46,601 nt of DNA from Myxococcales bacterium (GTDB lineage: Bacteria > Myxococcota > Polyangia > Polyangiales > Polyangiaceae), in assembly GCA_003151595.1 (NCBI GenBank), contig PLXW01000113.1:1-46601 (forward strand). The letters run 5' to 3'. A model generated the notes under the pieces. It was not told where the DNA came from and made no database searches. It saw nothing but the letters and a program-made list of their open reading frames with translations. Below, piece by piece: positions 1-8,996 of the stretch. Numbering within the stretch: the first letter of the stretch is position 1; every line of letters starts with the position of its first letter. The position numbers and the translations under genes were made by a program.

Positions 1-73
1 CCCGCTCTGAATCGATTCAGACGACGCACTGATCCAATCATGTCCCGCTCTGAATCGATTCAGACGACGCACT
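1..73. promoter_or_regulatory. Two direct 30-bp repeats, each with a LacI-type palindrome
   Basis: Positions 1-30 and 44-73 are identical 30-base copies separated by 13 bases. Inside each is the perfect 14-bp palindrome CTGAATCGATTCAG (7-20 and 50-63), with centres 43 bp apart, about four helical turns. A palindrome with central CG and this arm composition is typical of LacI/GalR-family operators. The regulated gene is probably to the left of the window, since the only adjacent gene inside (96-344, minus strand) ends here. The repeat may have further copies outside. It could instead be an unrelated dispersed repeat. Confidence 0.55.
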
Positions 74-95
74 CTTTAGGACGGGTTCCCCTCGC

Positions 96-344
96 TCACT
101 CCGGCGTCGCCGTCTTCTCCATCGAGACCAACCGCGGCGCGTACGTCCCTTCGGTCGGTGCGTGGCGCTTCGCAGTCAGCCCTTCGCTGGGGACGAACTT
201 CATGTCGAACTCGCTCGGCGGCGTGTAGTCGGCCTTGTCGTAGGCGATCGGCTCCGGGATCTTCGCCGGCTCGGGGCGCGTCGTCGCGCATCCGGCGGCG
301 AGGCTGAGGGCGACAGAGGCGAGGAGGAGAGTGACTGCGCGCAT
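96..344 (-). CDS. Small lipoprotein of unknown function
   Basis: An 82-residue protein with a clear lipoprotein signal: basic start, hydrophobic stretch LLLASVALSLAAG and lipidated Cys at about residue 19. The mature part is only about 60 residues, Pro/Lys/Glu-rich, with no recognisable domain. GGAG lies nine bases upstream of the ATG, which supports the start. It is alone on the minus strand, 195 bases downstream of hutH. It is probably anchored in the outer or inner membrane. I do not recognise a family, and no function can be given. Confidence 0.7.
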   Translation of the reverse strand: MRAVTLLLASVALSLAAGCATTRPEPAKIPEPIAYDKADYTPPSEFDMKFVPSEGLTAKRHAPTEGTYAPRLVSMEKTATPE

Positions 345-393
345 GGTGGGTTGCTCCGTGAAACCGGGGTGGGTCGGTTTCGATGGAAAAGGA

Positions 394-405
394 AAATTGC
401 AATTT
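394..405. promoter_or_regulatory. Operator-like palindrome upstream of the small lipoprotein gene
   Basis: AAATTGCAATTT is a perfect 12-bp palindrome about 50 bases upstream of the minus-strand start at 344. It is markedly A/T-rich for this genome and placed where a promoter or operator would be. No cognate regulator is evident. The rest of the 345-539 gap shows nothing further to me. Confidence 0.3.
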
Positions 406-539
406 CACGGCCACGCGCACACGCCGGCACACGGTGCGGAAACCGTTGATTTCTCGATGGACGAGGGGGGTGATGTGGATCGGCGGGGATCCGATCCGCG
501 AATAGGCGATCCAGGGAGCGCGGTCGCGTCCGCGCCCGC

Positions 540-2099
540 CTACGCGATCTTCCCGACCGCCTGCTCCACCGACCTCACCAGCGCCCCACTCGCCACCAGC
601 TCCGCCGTCGCCTCGATGTCCCGATACAGCGGCCTGTCTTCCGTCATCGGCGCCACCACGATCCGCAACGCCCCCAGCGCCGCCGTCACACCACGACTCG
701 GCTTCAACGGCGCGCGCTGATCAATCCCCGCCCCCGCGGTCATGATCTCGATCGCCAGCGCGTGCTTCACGTTCGTCACGATCTGCGCGAGCTTCCGGGC
801 GCTCACGCTCCCCATGCTCACGTGATCCTCTTTCCCCGCGGACGACGGGATCGAGTCCACGCTCGCCGGATGCGCCAGCACCTTGTTCTCGCTGACGAGC
901 GACGCGCTCGCCACCTGCGCGATCATGAAGCCCGAGTGCAGGCCGCTCATCCCTGGTCCATTTGGCGCGAGGAACGGCGTGAGCCCCGTCGACAGCGCCG
1001 GATTCACCAGCTGCTCCACGCGGCGCTCGCTGATGTTCGCCAGCTCGGCGACGGCGATGGCCGCGAGGTCGAGCGCGATGGCGAGCGGCTGGCCGTGGAA
1101 GTTGCCGCCGCTGATGACGTCCGCCGTGCCGTCCTCTTCGAGGAAGACGCTGGGGTTGTCGGTGACGCTGTTGATCTCGATCTCGAGCACGCGCCGCACC
1201 CACGCCAGGGCGTCGCGCGTCGCCCCGTGCACCGCGGGAATGCAGCGGAGCGAATACGCGTCCTGCACCTTACCGCAGTCCTTGTGGCTCTCGGCGATCT
1301 CGCTCTCCGCCAGCAGCGTGCGCATGTTCCCCGCGACCGTCGCCTGCCCCGGATGCGGGCGCGCGGCCTGAAGACGCGGATCGAACGGACGCGACGACCC
1401 CTTCAACCCCTCGAGGCTCATCGCGCCGGCGATGTCGGCCGCGACGCACAGACGCTCCGCTTCGAGCACCGCCAGCGTCCCCAAGGACGCCATGTATTGC
1501 GTCCCGTTGATCAGCGCGAGCCCCTCTTTGGCCTCCAGCGTGATGGGCTTGATGCCGGCCCGCTCCAGCGCTTCGCCGCCGGTCATCATCGCGCCGTCGA
1601 TCTCCGCTTCGCCCTCGCCGATCATCGCCAGCGCGAGGTGCGCCAGCGGCGCGAGATCGCCCGACGCGCCGACCGAGCCTTGCGCCGGGATGCGCGGATG
1701 GATGCCGCGATTGAGCATCTCCAGCAGCGTCTCGATGACGACGCTCCGAACACCGGAGTGCCCCAGCGCCAGCACCTGCGCGCGAAGGAGGATCATGCCG
1801 CGCACTTCGGGCGTCCCGAGGTTCGGCCCGACGCCGGTGGAGTGCGAGCGAACGAGGTTTCGCTGGAGCGCGCGGATGTCGGTCGCCGAGATGCGCGTCT
1901 CGCTGAGCGCGCCGAAGCCGGTGTTGATGCCGTAGACGCGCGGGGCGTCGTCGCCTGCGAGGGCGATGGCGTCGATGGCGGCGCGCGATCGATCGACACG
2001 CTTTCGCACCTCGGAGTCGAACACCACCTGGCGGCGGCGAACCGCGACGTCTTCCAGATCCCTCAGCGACAGGTCGCGCCCAATGTGCACCGGTTCCAT
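540..2099 (-). CDS. hutH: Histidine ammonia-lyase (HutH)
   Basis: A 519-residue enzyme of the MIO (methylidene-imidazolone) ammonia-lyase family, which removes ammonia from L-histidine to give trans-urocanate, first step of histidine degradation; cytoplasmic tetramer. Visible: YGINTGFG with the catalytic Tyr (about residue 56), the self-cyclising Ala-Ser-Gly within GSVGASGDLAPLAH (about 145-147), and Ser-His in NLVRSHSTGVG (about 85-86). Ser-His at this selectivity position is typical of histidine lyases, whereas tyrosine and phenylalanine lyases have His-Leu or Phe-Leu. Length is normal. I chose ATG at 2099 because MEPVHIGRDLSL matches the usual N-terminus; a GTG at 2117 adds six residues. 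No hutU, hutI or hutG is nearby. It is divergent from the barrel gene with about 54 bases between. Confidence 0.93.
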   Translation of the reverse strand: MEPVHIGRDLSLRDLEDVAVRRRQVVFDSEVRKRVDRSRAAIDAIALAGDDAPRVYGINTGFGALSETRISATDIRALQRNLVRSHSTGVGPNLGTPEVRGMILLRAQVLALGHSGVRSVVIETLLEMLNRGIHPRIPAQGSVGASGDLAPLAHLALAMIGEGEAEIDGAMMTGGEALERAGIKPITLEAKEGLALINGTQYMASLGTLAVLEAERLCVAADIAGAMSLEGLKGSSRPFDPRLQAARPHPGQATVAGNMRTLLAESEIAESHKDCGKVQDAYSLRCIPAVHGATRDALAWVRRVLEIEINSVTDNPSVFLEEDGTADVISGGNFHGQPLAIALDLAAIAVAELANISERRVEQLVNPALSTGLTPFLAPNGPGMSGLHSGFMIAQVASASLVSENKVLAHPASVDSIPSSAGKEDHVSMGSVSARKLAQIVTNVKHALAIEIMTAGAGIDQRAPLKPSRGVTAALGALRIVVAPMTEDRPLYRDIEATAELVASGALVRSVEQAVGKIA

Positions 2100-2153
2100 C
2101 GGCTCGCGGCGTAGCACGACTTCGCGCTAGGCTGCGCGGACTCCCCCGCCCCG

Positions 2154-3851
2154 ATGCACTTTCAGCGCACTAGAAATCTCCTCCTCGCGTCGCTCGCGCT
2201 CTTTTTTTCGCGCACGGCGTCCGCCCAGACCCCGCAGAGTCCGACGGCTCCGGAAGACCTCGGTGATCCGAAGCCCGATCACCTCGCGCGGCTGATCTTC
2301 GACACGGGTCGCCCCGAGGTGCGTCCGCCAGAAGAGGGGCTCATTCGCTTCCAGCTCCACGGCGAGTACGAGCTCCGCGTGAATCGGATGCAGAGCTTCC
2401 CGCTCGATCCCACCGACTCGGTGAGGCTCGCGCGCCCGGGCGCGGCCAGCGATTCGATGGGGCAGAACACGTGGCTCGATCACTGGTTCCGGATCACCCC
2501 GCGCATCCAGCTCGGCCAGAGCCTCGAGCTCGTCGCGCAGATGGACGTGCTCACCGGCCTCGTGATGGGCGACGTGGCGCACGACGTGTGGGCCGATCAG
2601 ACGCCGCGCGACACGCAGAACGGCCTGTCGAACCCGCAGCCGCGCTGGCTGTACCTCGACTGGATCTCCCCCATCGGCCTCTTTCGAATCGGGCAGCAGC
2701 CGAATCACTGGGGCATGGGGGTCGTGGCGAACGACGGCGATCATCCGTCTTTGTTCGGCGACTACCGGTTCGGATCGATCAGCGACGGGCTCCTCTTCGG
2801 CACGAAGCCGATGGGCAAGGATGGTCCGCTCACCGTCGCTCTCGGCGGGCAGTACGTCTGGAAGGACCCCACCGTCGTCCTCACGCGGGGCGATCGCGCG
2901 GTGCAGGGCGTGGCCGCGGCGTACTTCGAGAAGGGGCTCAACCAGATCGGGATGTACGGCGTGTACCGGCACCAGTGGAACGATCAGACATCGGCCGAGC
3001 CGCTCTTCACGTACACGAACAAGATCGACGTCGCCGTGATCGACGCGGCCGGGAAGTTCGCGACGCGCGTCGTGGGGAATGACGCCTGGCTGTTCGGATC
3101 GGCCGAAGTGGCGACGATCCTGGGGACCACGAACGAGATCCGCACGCAGGCCGAGTCGCTCTCCGGGCAGAGCACGAAGATTCGATCGTACGGCGGCGCG
3201 GCGCAGGTGGGCGTCGTGCACGTTGCGCGGGAGACGGTCATTCCGAAAGACGGGTCGCCGATCGACTGGGGCGACGTCGCCGGGCAGATCGAGATCGGGT
3301 ACGCGTCGGGCGACGCCAATCCTTACGGCGATACGCAGAAGCGGTTCACGTTCGATCCCAATCACAAGGTGGGGCTGCTGCTCTTCGACGAGGTGATGCG
3401 CTTTCAGACGGCGCGCGCCGCGGTCGCCGCCCAGGATCCGAACCTCTCGAACGCCGCGCGGCCGACGCCGGGCACGAACCTCATCGCCAGCAACGGCGGC
3501 ATCTTCGGCGCGCAGTACATCAACCCCACCGCGATCGTCCGCCCGCGTCCGTGGCTCGATCTCAAGGGCGGCATGGTCATCGCGCAGACGACGGCCGACT
3601 ACGTCGACCCGTACCGCTACGCGCTTCAAGGATCGGCCGTGAACTACAACGGCGGCAACGCGGCCAAGCACGATCTCGGCGTCGAGCTCGACGGCGGGTT
3701 CGAAGCGCGCGTCGTCACCGAGTACGGGCTCTGTCTCAACTTCGGCGCGCAAGCGGGCGTGCTCATTCCGGGCGGCGCGTTCGACGACGCGAACGGCAAC
3801 CGGATGCACGCGCCGTGGATCGCCATCGGACGCTTCGGGGTGGTGTTTTGA
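2154..3851 (+). CDS. Outer-membrane beta-barrel (porin-like) protein
   Basis: 565 residues with a Sec signal peptide (hydrophobic LLLASLALFF, cleavage likely after ASA-Q near residue 25). The mature protein has many alternating hydrophobic/polar strands rich in Gly, Tyr and Trp, and ends in GRFGVVF; a C-terminal Phe is the usual signal for BAM-dependent insertion in the outer membrane. No TonB plug or FadL NPA motif was recognised, so the substrate is open. Its stop overlaps the TTG start of the lipase gene (TTGA at 3848-3851), indicating translational coupling. Context suggests a channel or docking partner for products of that lipase, as fadL and volA are neighbours in Vibrio cholerae; this is inference. 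Confidence 0.75.
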   Translation: MHFQRTRNLLLASLALFFSRTASAQTPQSPTAPEDLGDPKPDHLARLIFDTGRPEVRPPEEGLIRFQLHGEYELRVNRMQSFPLDPTDSVRLARPGAASDSMGQNTWLDHWFRITPRIQLGQSLELVAQMDVLTGLVMGDVAHDVWADQTPRDTQNGLSNPQPRWLYLDWISPIGLFRIGQQPNHWGMGVVANDGDHPSLFGDYRFGSISDGLLFGTKPMGKDGPLTVALGGQYVWKDPTVVLTRGDRAVQGVAAAYFEKGLNQIGMYGVYRHQWNDQTSAEPLFTYTNKIDVAVIDAAGKFATRVVGNDAWLFGSAEVATILGTTNEIRTQAESLSGQSTKIRSYGGAAQVGVVHVARETVIPKDGSPIDWGDVAGQIEIGYASGDANPYGDTQKRFTFDPNHKVGLLLFDEVMRFQTARAAVAAQDPNLSNAARPTPGTNLIASNGGIFGAQYINPTAIVRPRPWLDLKGGMVIAQTTADYVDPYRYALQGSAVNYNGGNAAKHDLGVELDGGFEARVVTEYGLCLNFGAQAGVLIPGGAFDDANGNRMHAPWIAIGRFGVVF

Positions 3852-6800
3852 AGTCCACGAAACGCGCTTCCACGCTCTCTGCCGCGGTCCCCGCGCTCGC
3901 GCTCCTCTCCTGCGCCTTCGCCACGCATTGCACAGTCGATCGCGCTCCGGCCGGCGCGCGACTCACGCCGCCCGGCAACGGCCCCACGATCGTCTTCGAT
4001 CTCCTGCGCCGCCCGCTCCCCGAGATCCCGCAACCGAACGACGTGGCCACGTTCCCCGATCCCACGAGCCGCACCGGCCGCCGCATCAACGTGAGCACGA
4101 TCGCGCCGACGCAGATGGAGACGTACGCGCGCCAGGGGTTCGGCGAGATGGAAGGGTGGGGCACGTTCGCGCCCATCACCGTCGCGTTCCAGAAAGAGCC
4201 CGGCGCCGACCCGACGCTCCCCGCGATCGATCTCGCCGACCTGCGCGCGCGCATGCAGCACGACGGTCACGACATGACGAACGACGCCGTCTACGTCATC
4301 AACCTGACGACGGGCGTGCCGGTCATGGTCGACATGGGCGACGGGAACTTTCAGTACACGCCGCGCGACCTCGACGTGTACTGGCCGAACGATCCCAAGC
4401 TCACGCAGCAGAACATCGTGTTCGAGACGGTCGAAGAGGGAGCCGGGCTCACGCAGGCCGACTACGCGCCGCAGCTCGATCTCGATTTCGACGGCGTGCT
4501 CGATCACCCGAACACGTTCGGTCCGCTCGCTGCCGCGGGCGTGGAGGGGGTCGACGATCTCCTCGGCTACTACGAGCGCGAGACCGACACGCTCATCGTG
4601 AAGCCGCTCCTCCCGATGGAGGAGAAGACGCAGTACGCGGTCGTCATCACCGATCGCCTGCACGGCCCCACCGGTCACCCGGTGAAGTCGCCGTTCGACT
4701 ACGTGAACCACCCGCAGCAAGACGCGGACGTAGCGAAGGTGGTCGGCGTGCTCTCCGATTCGTCGCGGAAGAATTACTACGGCGACATCGCGGGCACGGG
4801 CGCCGCGCACATCGCCTTCGCGTGGACGTTCACCACCGAGCCCGTCTACGAAGACATGCGCATCCTGCGCGACGGTCTCTACGGGCGCGGGCCGTTCGGG
4901 TACCTCGCCAAGCAGTTCCCGGCGAAGGCCGAGGCGATGCGCGCGGTAGGGCTGGCGGACGATCCGGCCGCCGAGCAGATCGATCTGAAGACGCAGGCGG
5001 CGTGTCAGCCCGTGCTGGGCGCGCCGTTCGTGGTGAACGTGGCCGCCTCGACCGAGGCGATCGATCAGATCGTGCAGCTCGTGTTGAAGACGTCGTTCTC
5101 GCTGTCGGCGTCGCAGCAGAAGTTCCTCGAGACCGAGCTGCAAGCGGTCGATCACTTCGTGATCGGCACGATGAAGTCGCCGTACCTGCTCGGCGAAGAC
5201 CCGGCGCACGAGAACCCCGACGAGTGGTTCCACCTGAACTACGTGACGGGCGAAGGGCGCGTGCGCTCCGACACCGTGCCGTTCTTCCTCGCCATCCCGA
5301 AGGCGACGCCCGGCAAGGCGCAGCCGTTCCCCACGGTGGTGTGGTCGCACGGGACCGCGCTCTTCTCGGAAGAGGCGATCATGCGCATGGGGATCTTCGC
5401 GAAGCAGGGCCTGGCCACGATCGCGATCGACATGCCGGGGCACGGCCTCTACCTCGACGACAACACGCAGTCGGTGGCGCGGATTCTCCTCAAGGGGAGC
5501 TGCTACGTCGAGTGGATCAACGCGCTCAACGCGACGCGCGCCTACGACCTCAACGGCGACGGCACGCCCGACACCGGCGGCTACCTGTGGACGGCGCACG
5601 TCTTCCACAGCCGCGACAACATCCGCCAGTCGGTGATCGATCAGCTGCAGATGACGCGCGTCTTGCGGTCGTTCGACGGCAAGACGATGAGCGATCAGGA
5701 CTTCAACGGCGACGGCAAGCCCGACCTCGCCGGCGACTTCGACGGCAACGGCACGCCCGATCTCGGCGGGACGCACCCGATGTACGCCTCGGGCAACTCG
5801 TTCGGCGGGATCCTGGCGATGATCCAGGGGGCGCTCGATCCGAACATCGTCGCCGCCGCGCCGATCAGCGGAGCGGGCGGCCTCGTCGACGTGACCGAGC
5901 ACACGTCGCTCTCGGAGGTGACCAACTCGGTGCTCGAGCAGACGTTCTCGCCGCTCATCATCGCCGTGCCGGCGTCGTCGCGCGATGCCTCGGCCGCGCT
6001 CCCGTCGGCGTGCAAGAGCGACCAGACGTCGATCCGCTTCGAGGTGAACAACCTGCTCGACACGCGCGAGCTCGAGATCGCGTGCCTCGACGCCGCCGAC
6101 TTCGCCGCGGGGATGACCGTGCAGGCCACGAACCGGCGCAACGAGGAGACCCGCTGCGCGCGCGTCGGCGCGGGCGGCACGCTTCGGATTCCCGTTCCGG
6201 CGAACGTGAACGACGCTCTGCAGCTCGTGATCTACAAACAGACCGACGCCGTCGAGTCGTACAAGACGTGCGCGCTGAAGCCCGGCGCGGCCGAGACCCT
6301 CGGGAAGGTGATCGACACGTGGGAGGTCCCCGCGTCGACGTTCACCACCGTGACGACCGGCATCGGTTGCTCGTCGGGCAAGGGGTGCCAGCAGTACCGG
6401 TCCACGTTCTATCCCGTCGGGTCGGCGCTCGTGTTCCCGCAGGAGGGGCTCGGCTACGCGCGGCAGACGCCGGACGAGCGGCGCCTCTTCACGATCACGC
6501 AGGCCGCGCTCGACACCGCCGATCCGGTGAACTTCGCGCCGTACTACATGATGCGAAAGCTCCCGGGCCTCGACGGCGAGACGCTCCCGCCGCGCGGGAT
6601 CCTCGTCTCGAGCACGGTGGGCGATCCGTACGTTCCGATCGCGACGGGGACCGCGTTCGCGCGGGCCGCCGGCGCGGTGCCGTTCCTGCCGCCGAGCGCC
6701 GTGCAGACGATGCCCGAGTACGCCGACTACGCGACGCCGAGCGCGCTCCACGACGCGGCCGGCGGCGTGCCGAACGATCTGCTGATCGCGAACCACGTGC

Positions 6801-7324
6801 TCGAAGGGGTCGCGCGGTTGAAGCGAACGCACGCGGGCCCGAGCTGCGGCGTGAACTACCAGGCGAAGCCCGAGGCCAGCCTCCAGTGCGATCCGTCGCC
6901 GCCGGTCGATCCCGACACGTGCGCGCAGACGCTCTACGACATCGACTGGGCCAGCGAAGGGACGAACCTCGAAGACGCGCCCCATCCGGCGACGACGCCG
7001 CTCCGCCTCGCACGGCTGACGAGCGTGCACGCGAAAGACGCGGCGACGCTGGCGCAGGCGTGGGCCCCGCGGCTCGACGTCCTCTCGCCGACGAGCCCCG
7101 ACGCGAGCGAGGCGACCGCGCCGTTGATAGGCCTGGTGAACGCTTACGTGAACCCGCTCGGACAGCACGTGTTCTTCATCAACGATCCGTGCCGCGCGTT
7201 CGACGACGTCACGTATTACGACGCGCAGCTGGCGCGCTTCCTCGCGTCGGGCGGGCGAGACATCTACGTGCTGTCGCACCCGCAGACGCACAAATGCATG
7301 GCCACCCAGACCTGCCCGTTCTAA
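3848..7324 (+). CDS. VolA/Pla-1-like extracellular lipase, putative surface lipoprotein
   Basis: 1158 residues. The TTG start overlaps the barrel gene stop and gives a signal peptide (MKSTKRAST, then AVPALALLSC), with Cys near residue 22 as probable lipidation site. The N-terminal region, beginning IVFDLLRRPLPEIPQPND and ending near residue 350, resembles the N-terminal domain of bacterial virulence-factor lipases (VolA, Pla-1/cef). The alpha/beta-hydrolase part has the oxyanion loop VVWSHGT (about residue 501) and nucleophile elbow ASGNSFGG with Ser651. Between them lie three DxNGDGxPD-type loops (residues about 567, 618 and 630), probable Ca2+ ligands like thrombospondin type 3 or dockerin loops. 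It probably cleaves lipid esters outside the cell. Family placement is moderate; catalytic Asp and His were not assigned. Confidence 0.75.
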   Translation: MKSTKRASTLSAAVPALALLSCAFATHCTVDRAPAGARLTPPGNGPTIVFDLLRRPLPEIPQPNDVATFPDPTSRTGRRINVSTIAPTQMETYARQGFGEMEGWGTFAPITVAFQKEPGADPTLPAIDLADLRARMQHDGHDMTNDAVYVINLTTGVPVMVDMGDGNFQYTPRDLDVYWPNDPKLTQQNIVFETVEEGAGLTQADYAPQLDLDFDGVLDHPNTFGPLAAAGVEGVDDLLGYYERETDTLIVKPLLPMEEKTQYAVVITDRLHGPTGHPVKSPFDYVNHPQQDADVAKVVGVLSDSSRKNYYGDIAGTGAAHIAFAWTFTTEPVYEDMRILRDGLYGRGPFGYLAKQFPAKAEAMRAVGLADDPAAEQIDLKTQAACQPVLGAPFVVNVAASTEAIDQIVQLVLKTSFSLSASQQKFLETELQAVDHFVIGTMKSPYLLGEDPAHENPDEWFHLNYVTGEGRVRSDTVPFFLAIPKATPGKAQPFPTVVWSHGTALFSEEAIMRMGIFAKQGLATIAIDMPGHGLYLDDNTQSVARILLKGSCYVEWINALNATRAYDLNGDGTPDTGGYLWTAHVFHSRDNIRQSVIDQLQMTRVLRSFDGKTMSDQDFNGDGKPDLAGDFDGNGTPDLGGTHPMYASGNSFGGILAMIQGALDPNIVAAAPISGAGGLVDVTEHTSLSEVTNSVLEQTFSPLIIAVPASSRDASAALPSACKSDQTSIRFEVNNLLDTRELEIACLDAADFAAGMTVQATNRRNEETRCARVGAGGTLRIPVPANVNDALQLVIYKQTDAVESYKTCALKPGAAETLGKVIDTWEVPASTFTTVTTGIGCSSGKGCQQYRSTFYPVGSALVFPQEGLGYARQTPDERRLFTITQAALDTADPVNFAPYYMMRKLPGLDGETLPPRGILVSSTVGDPYVPIATGTAFARAAGAVPFLPPSAVQTMPEYADYATPSALHDAAGGVPNDLLIANHVLEGVARLKRTHAGPSCGVNYQAKPEASLQCDPSPPVDPDTCAQTLYDIDWASEGTNLEDAPHPATTPLRLARLTSVHAKDAATLAQAWAPRLDVLSPTSPDASEATAPLIGLVNAYVNPLGQHVFFINDPCRAFDDVTYYDAQLARFLASGGRDIYVLSHPQTHKCMATQTCPF

Positions 7325-7377
7325 CCGTCCTTTCCTCTCTCCTTCTCAGACCTAGACCACCGAGCCCAGAGAAGACG

Positions 7378-7890
7378 ATGCGTTACTACGTCACCTTGGA
7401 TCCGACGCCGGGCGCCGAGCCGATCGTCGTCGATGTGAAAGAGCTCCCGAGCGGCGCGCTCGAAGTGCAGGTCGCCGGCAAGACCGTCGATGTCGACGTG
7501 GTGCCGCTGGGCGGGCAGCTCTCGGTGCGGATCGACGGCAAGGTCGTCGACCTGACGACCGAAGGGGCGCCGCCGGAGATCGGCGCCATCGCCAGCGGGC
7601 ATCGCTCGTACGTGCGTGTCGAGAGCGAGCGGTTGCGCGCGGCGGCGGCGGCGAAGGAGGGGGGCGCGGGCAGTGGCGACAAGAGCATCAAGTCGCCGAT
7701 GCCGGGGCGCGTGCTGAAGCTGCTCGTGGCCGTGGGCGACGTCGTCGAGGCCGGGCAGCCGCTCCTCGTCATGGAAGCGATGAAGATGGAGAACGAGATC
7801 AAGGCCAAGGGGCCGGGCAAGGTCGTCGAGGTGCACGTCAAAGCCGGCGACACAGTGGAGCGAAACGCGAAGCTCTTCAGCTTCGCCTGA
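7378..7890 (+). CDS. Biotinyl carrier domain protein (BCCP-like)
   Basis: 170 residues. The C-terminal 70 residues form a biotinyl/lipoyl domain with SPMPGRVLKLLVAVGD followed by VMEAMKMENE; Lys136 in EAMKMEN is the biotin attachment residue. The N-terminal half (two short beta-rich repeats, VQVAGKTVDVD and VRIDGKVVDL) and an Ala/Gly linker match biotin subunits of acyl-CoA or oxaloacetate/methylmalonyl-CoA carboxylases. GAGAAG lies just upstream of the ATG. No carboxylase or transcarboxylase gene adjoins it, so the partner enzyme must be encoded elsewhere. Follows the lipase by 53 bases and is 19 bases before the PLP enzyme. Confidence 0.88.
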   Translation: MRYYVTLDPTPGAEPIVVDVKELPSGALEVQVAGKTVDVDVVPLGGQLSVRIDGKVVDLTTEGAPPEIGAIASGHRSYVRVESERLRAAAAAKEGGAGSGDKSIKSPMPGRVLKLLVAVGDVVEAGQPLLVMEAMKMENEIKAKGPGKVVEVHVKAGDTVERNAKLFSFA

Positions 7891-7909
7891 TCCGAGAGAC
7901 CAGAGCGCC

Positions 7910-8932
7910 ATGGCCAAGCCGAGCATGCGCCGCATTCAACTCGTGCACGGGCCGACGCCGCTCGTGCGCCGCGCGACGCTCGACGGGCTGCTCGGCGTGA
8001 AGCTCTGGATCAAGCGCGACGACGCGACGTCGGGCGCCGAGTCCGGGAACAAGATCCGGAAGCTCGAGTTCCTGCTGGCCGACGCGATCGCGCGCGGGAG
8101 CGACACGGTGCTCACGTGCGGTGGGATTCAATCGAACCACGCGCGCGCCACGGCGATCACGTGCGCGCAGCTGGGGCTCAAGTGCATCCTCTTCTTGCGC
8201 GACGCCAAGGCGTCCGGCGATCCGTCGCGCGTCGCCAAGCGCGACGAGCTCCCCAGCGGCGGCAACGTGATGCTCGACCGGCTCGCCGGCGCCGAGATTC
8301 ACCTCGTGACGCGCGACGAGTACGCGCAGCGCGGCGCGGTGATGGAGAGCGAGTCGCAGCGGATCGCGCGCGCCGGCGGCAAGCCGTACGTGATCCCCGA
8401 AGGGGGCTCCAACGGACTCGGCTCGCTCGGGTACGTCGAGGCCATGCGCGAAGTGCGCGCGCAGCTCGACATGGGGCTCGCCGACTCGCGCGCCGCTTTC
8501 GACGAAGTGGTCCACGCCTGCGGGTCGGGGGGCACGGCGGCAGGCGTGGTGCTCGGCGCGGCGCGCTTCGACGTCGCCAAGCGCGTGCGCGCGGTCGCCG
8601 TGTGCGACGACGCCGCGTACTTCTCGCGCGTCATCGATCGCATCGTCGGCGAGGCGCGCAGCTACGACGGCGAGCTCGACGCGCGTACGCCGCTCGTGGT
8701 CGACGAGTCGTCGCGCGGGCCTTCGTACGGCGTGATGAGCGACGAGCAGCGCGAGCTCCTGGCCCGCGTGGCGCGCGCCAGCGGGACGATCCTCGACCCG
8801 GTCTACACCGGCAAAGCGATGCACGCGCTCCTCCAGGCCGTGACGCGCGGCGAGATCGCCAAAGGGGCGCGGGTGCTCTTTCTGCACACCGGCGGCCTCC
8901 CCGGCCTCCTCGCGCAAGCCGACGTTTTCTGA
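7910..8932 (+). CDS. D-cysteine desulfhydrase / ACC deaminase family PLP enzyme
   Basis: 340 residues, normal length for the fold-type II PLP family containing D-cysteine desulfhydrase (DcyD) and 1-aminocyclopropane-1-carboxylate deaminase. Visible: KRDDATSGAESGNKIRKLEF with the PLP Schiff-base Lys48, the substrate-carboxylate loop CGGIQSNHARA, a glycine-rich phosphate loop GSGGTAAG, and C-terminal HTGGLPG. The two activities cannot be told apart reliably from these motifs; D-cysteine desulfhydrase is the safer default outside plant-associated bacteria. The reaction would yield pyruvate, ammonia and sulfide from D-cysteine, or 2-oxobutyrate and ammonia from ACC. Cytoplasmic. Nineteen bases after the biotinyl protein. 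Confidence 0.82.
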   Translation: MAKPSMRRIQLVHGPTPLVRRATLDGLLGVKLWIKRDDATSGAESGNKIRKLEFLLADAIARGSDTVLTCGGIQSNHARATAITCAQLGLKCILFLRDAKASGDPSRVAKRDELPSGGNVMLDRLAGAEIHLVTRDEYAQRGAVMESESQRIARAGGKPYVIPEGGSNGLGSLGYVEAMREVRAQLDMGLADSRAAFDEVVHACGSGGTAAGVVLGAARFDVAKRVRAVAVCDDAAYFSRVIDRIVGEARSYDGELDARTPLVVDESSRGPSYGVMSDEQRELLARVARASGTILDPVYTGKAMHALLQAVTRGEIAKGARVLFLHTGGLPGLLAQADVF

Positions 8933-8996
8933 GCATCCCGCGCAGATCCACGGAAAACTTCGGCCCCCGCCGCGACCCTCGGATAGCATTTGGGCC

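Noticed and set aside
3551..3847. Start of the lipase gene inside the barrel gene
   Set aside because: The region reads as basic low-complexity sequence in that frame; the TTG at 3848 gives a proper signal peptide and TTGA coupling.
3644..7291. A 1215-codon open frame antisense to the lipase gene, and similar long antisense frames over most genes
   Set aside because: They are Arg/Ala/His-rich with no domain, and arise because G/C third positions remove stops on the other strand.
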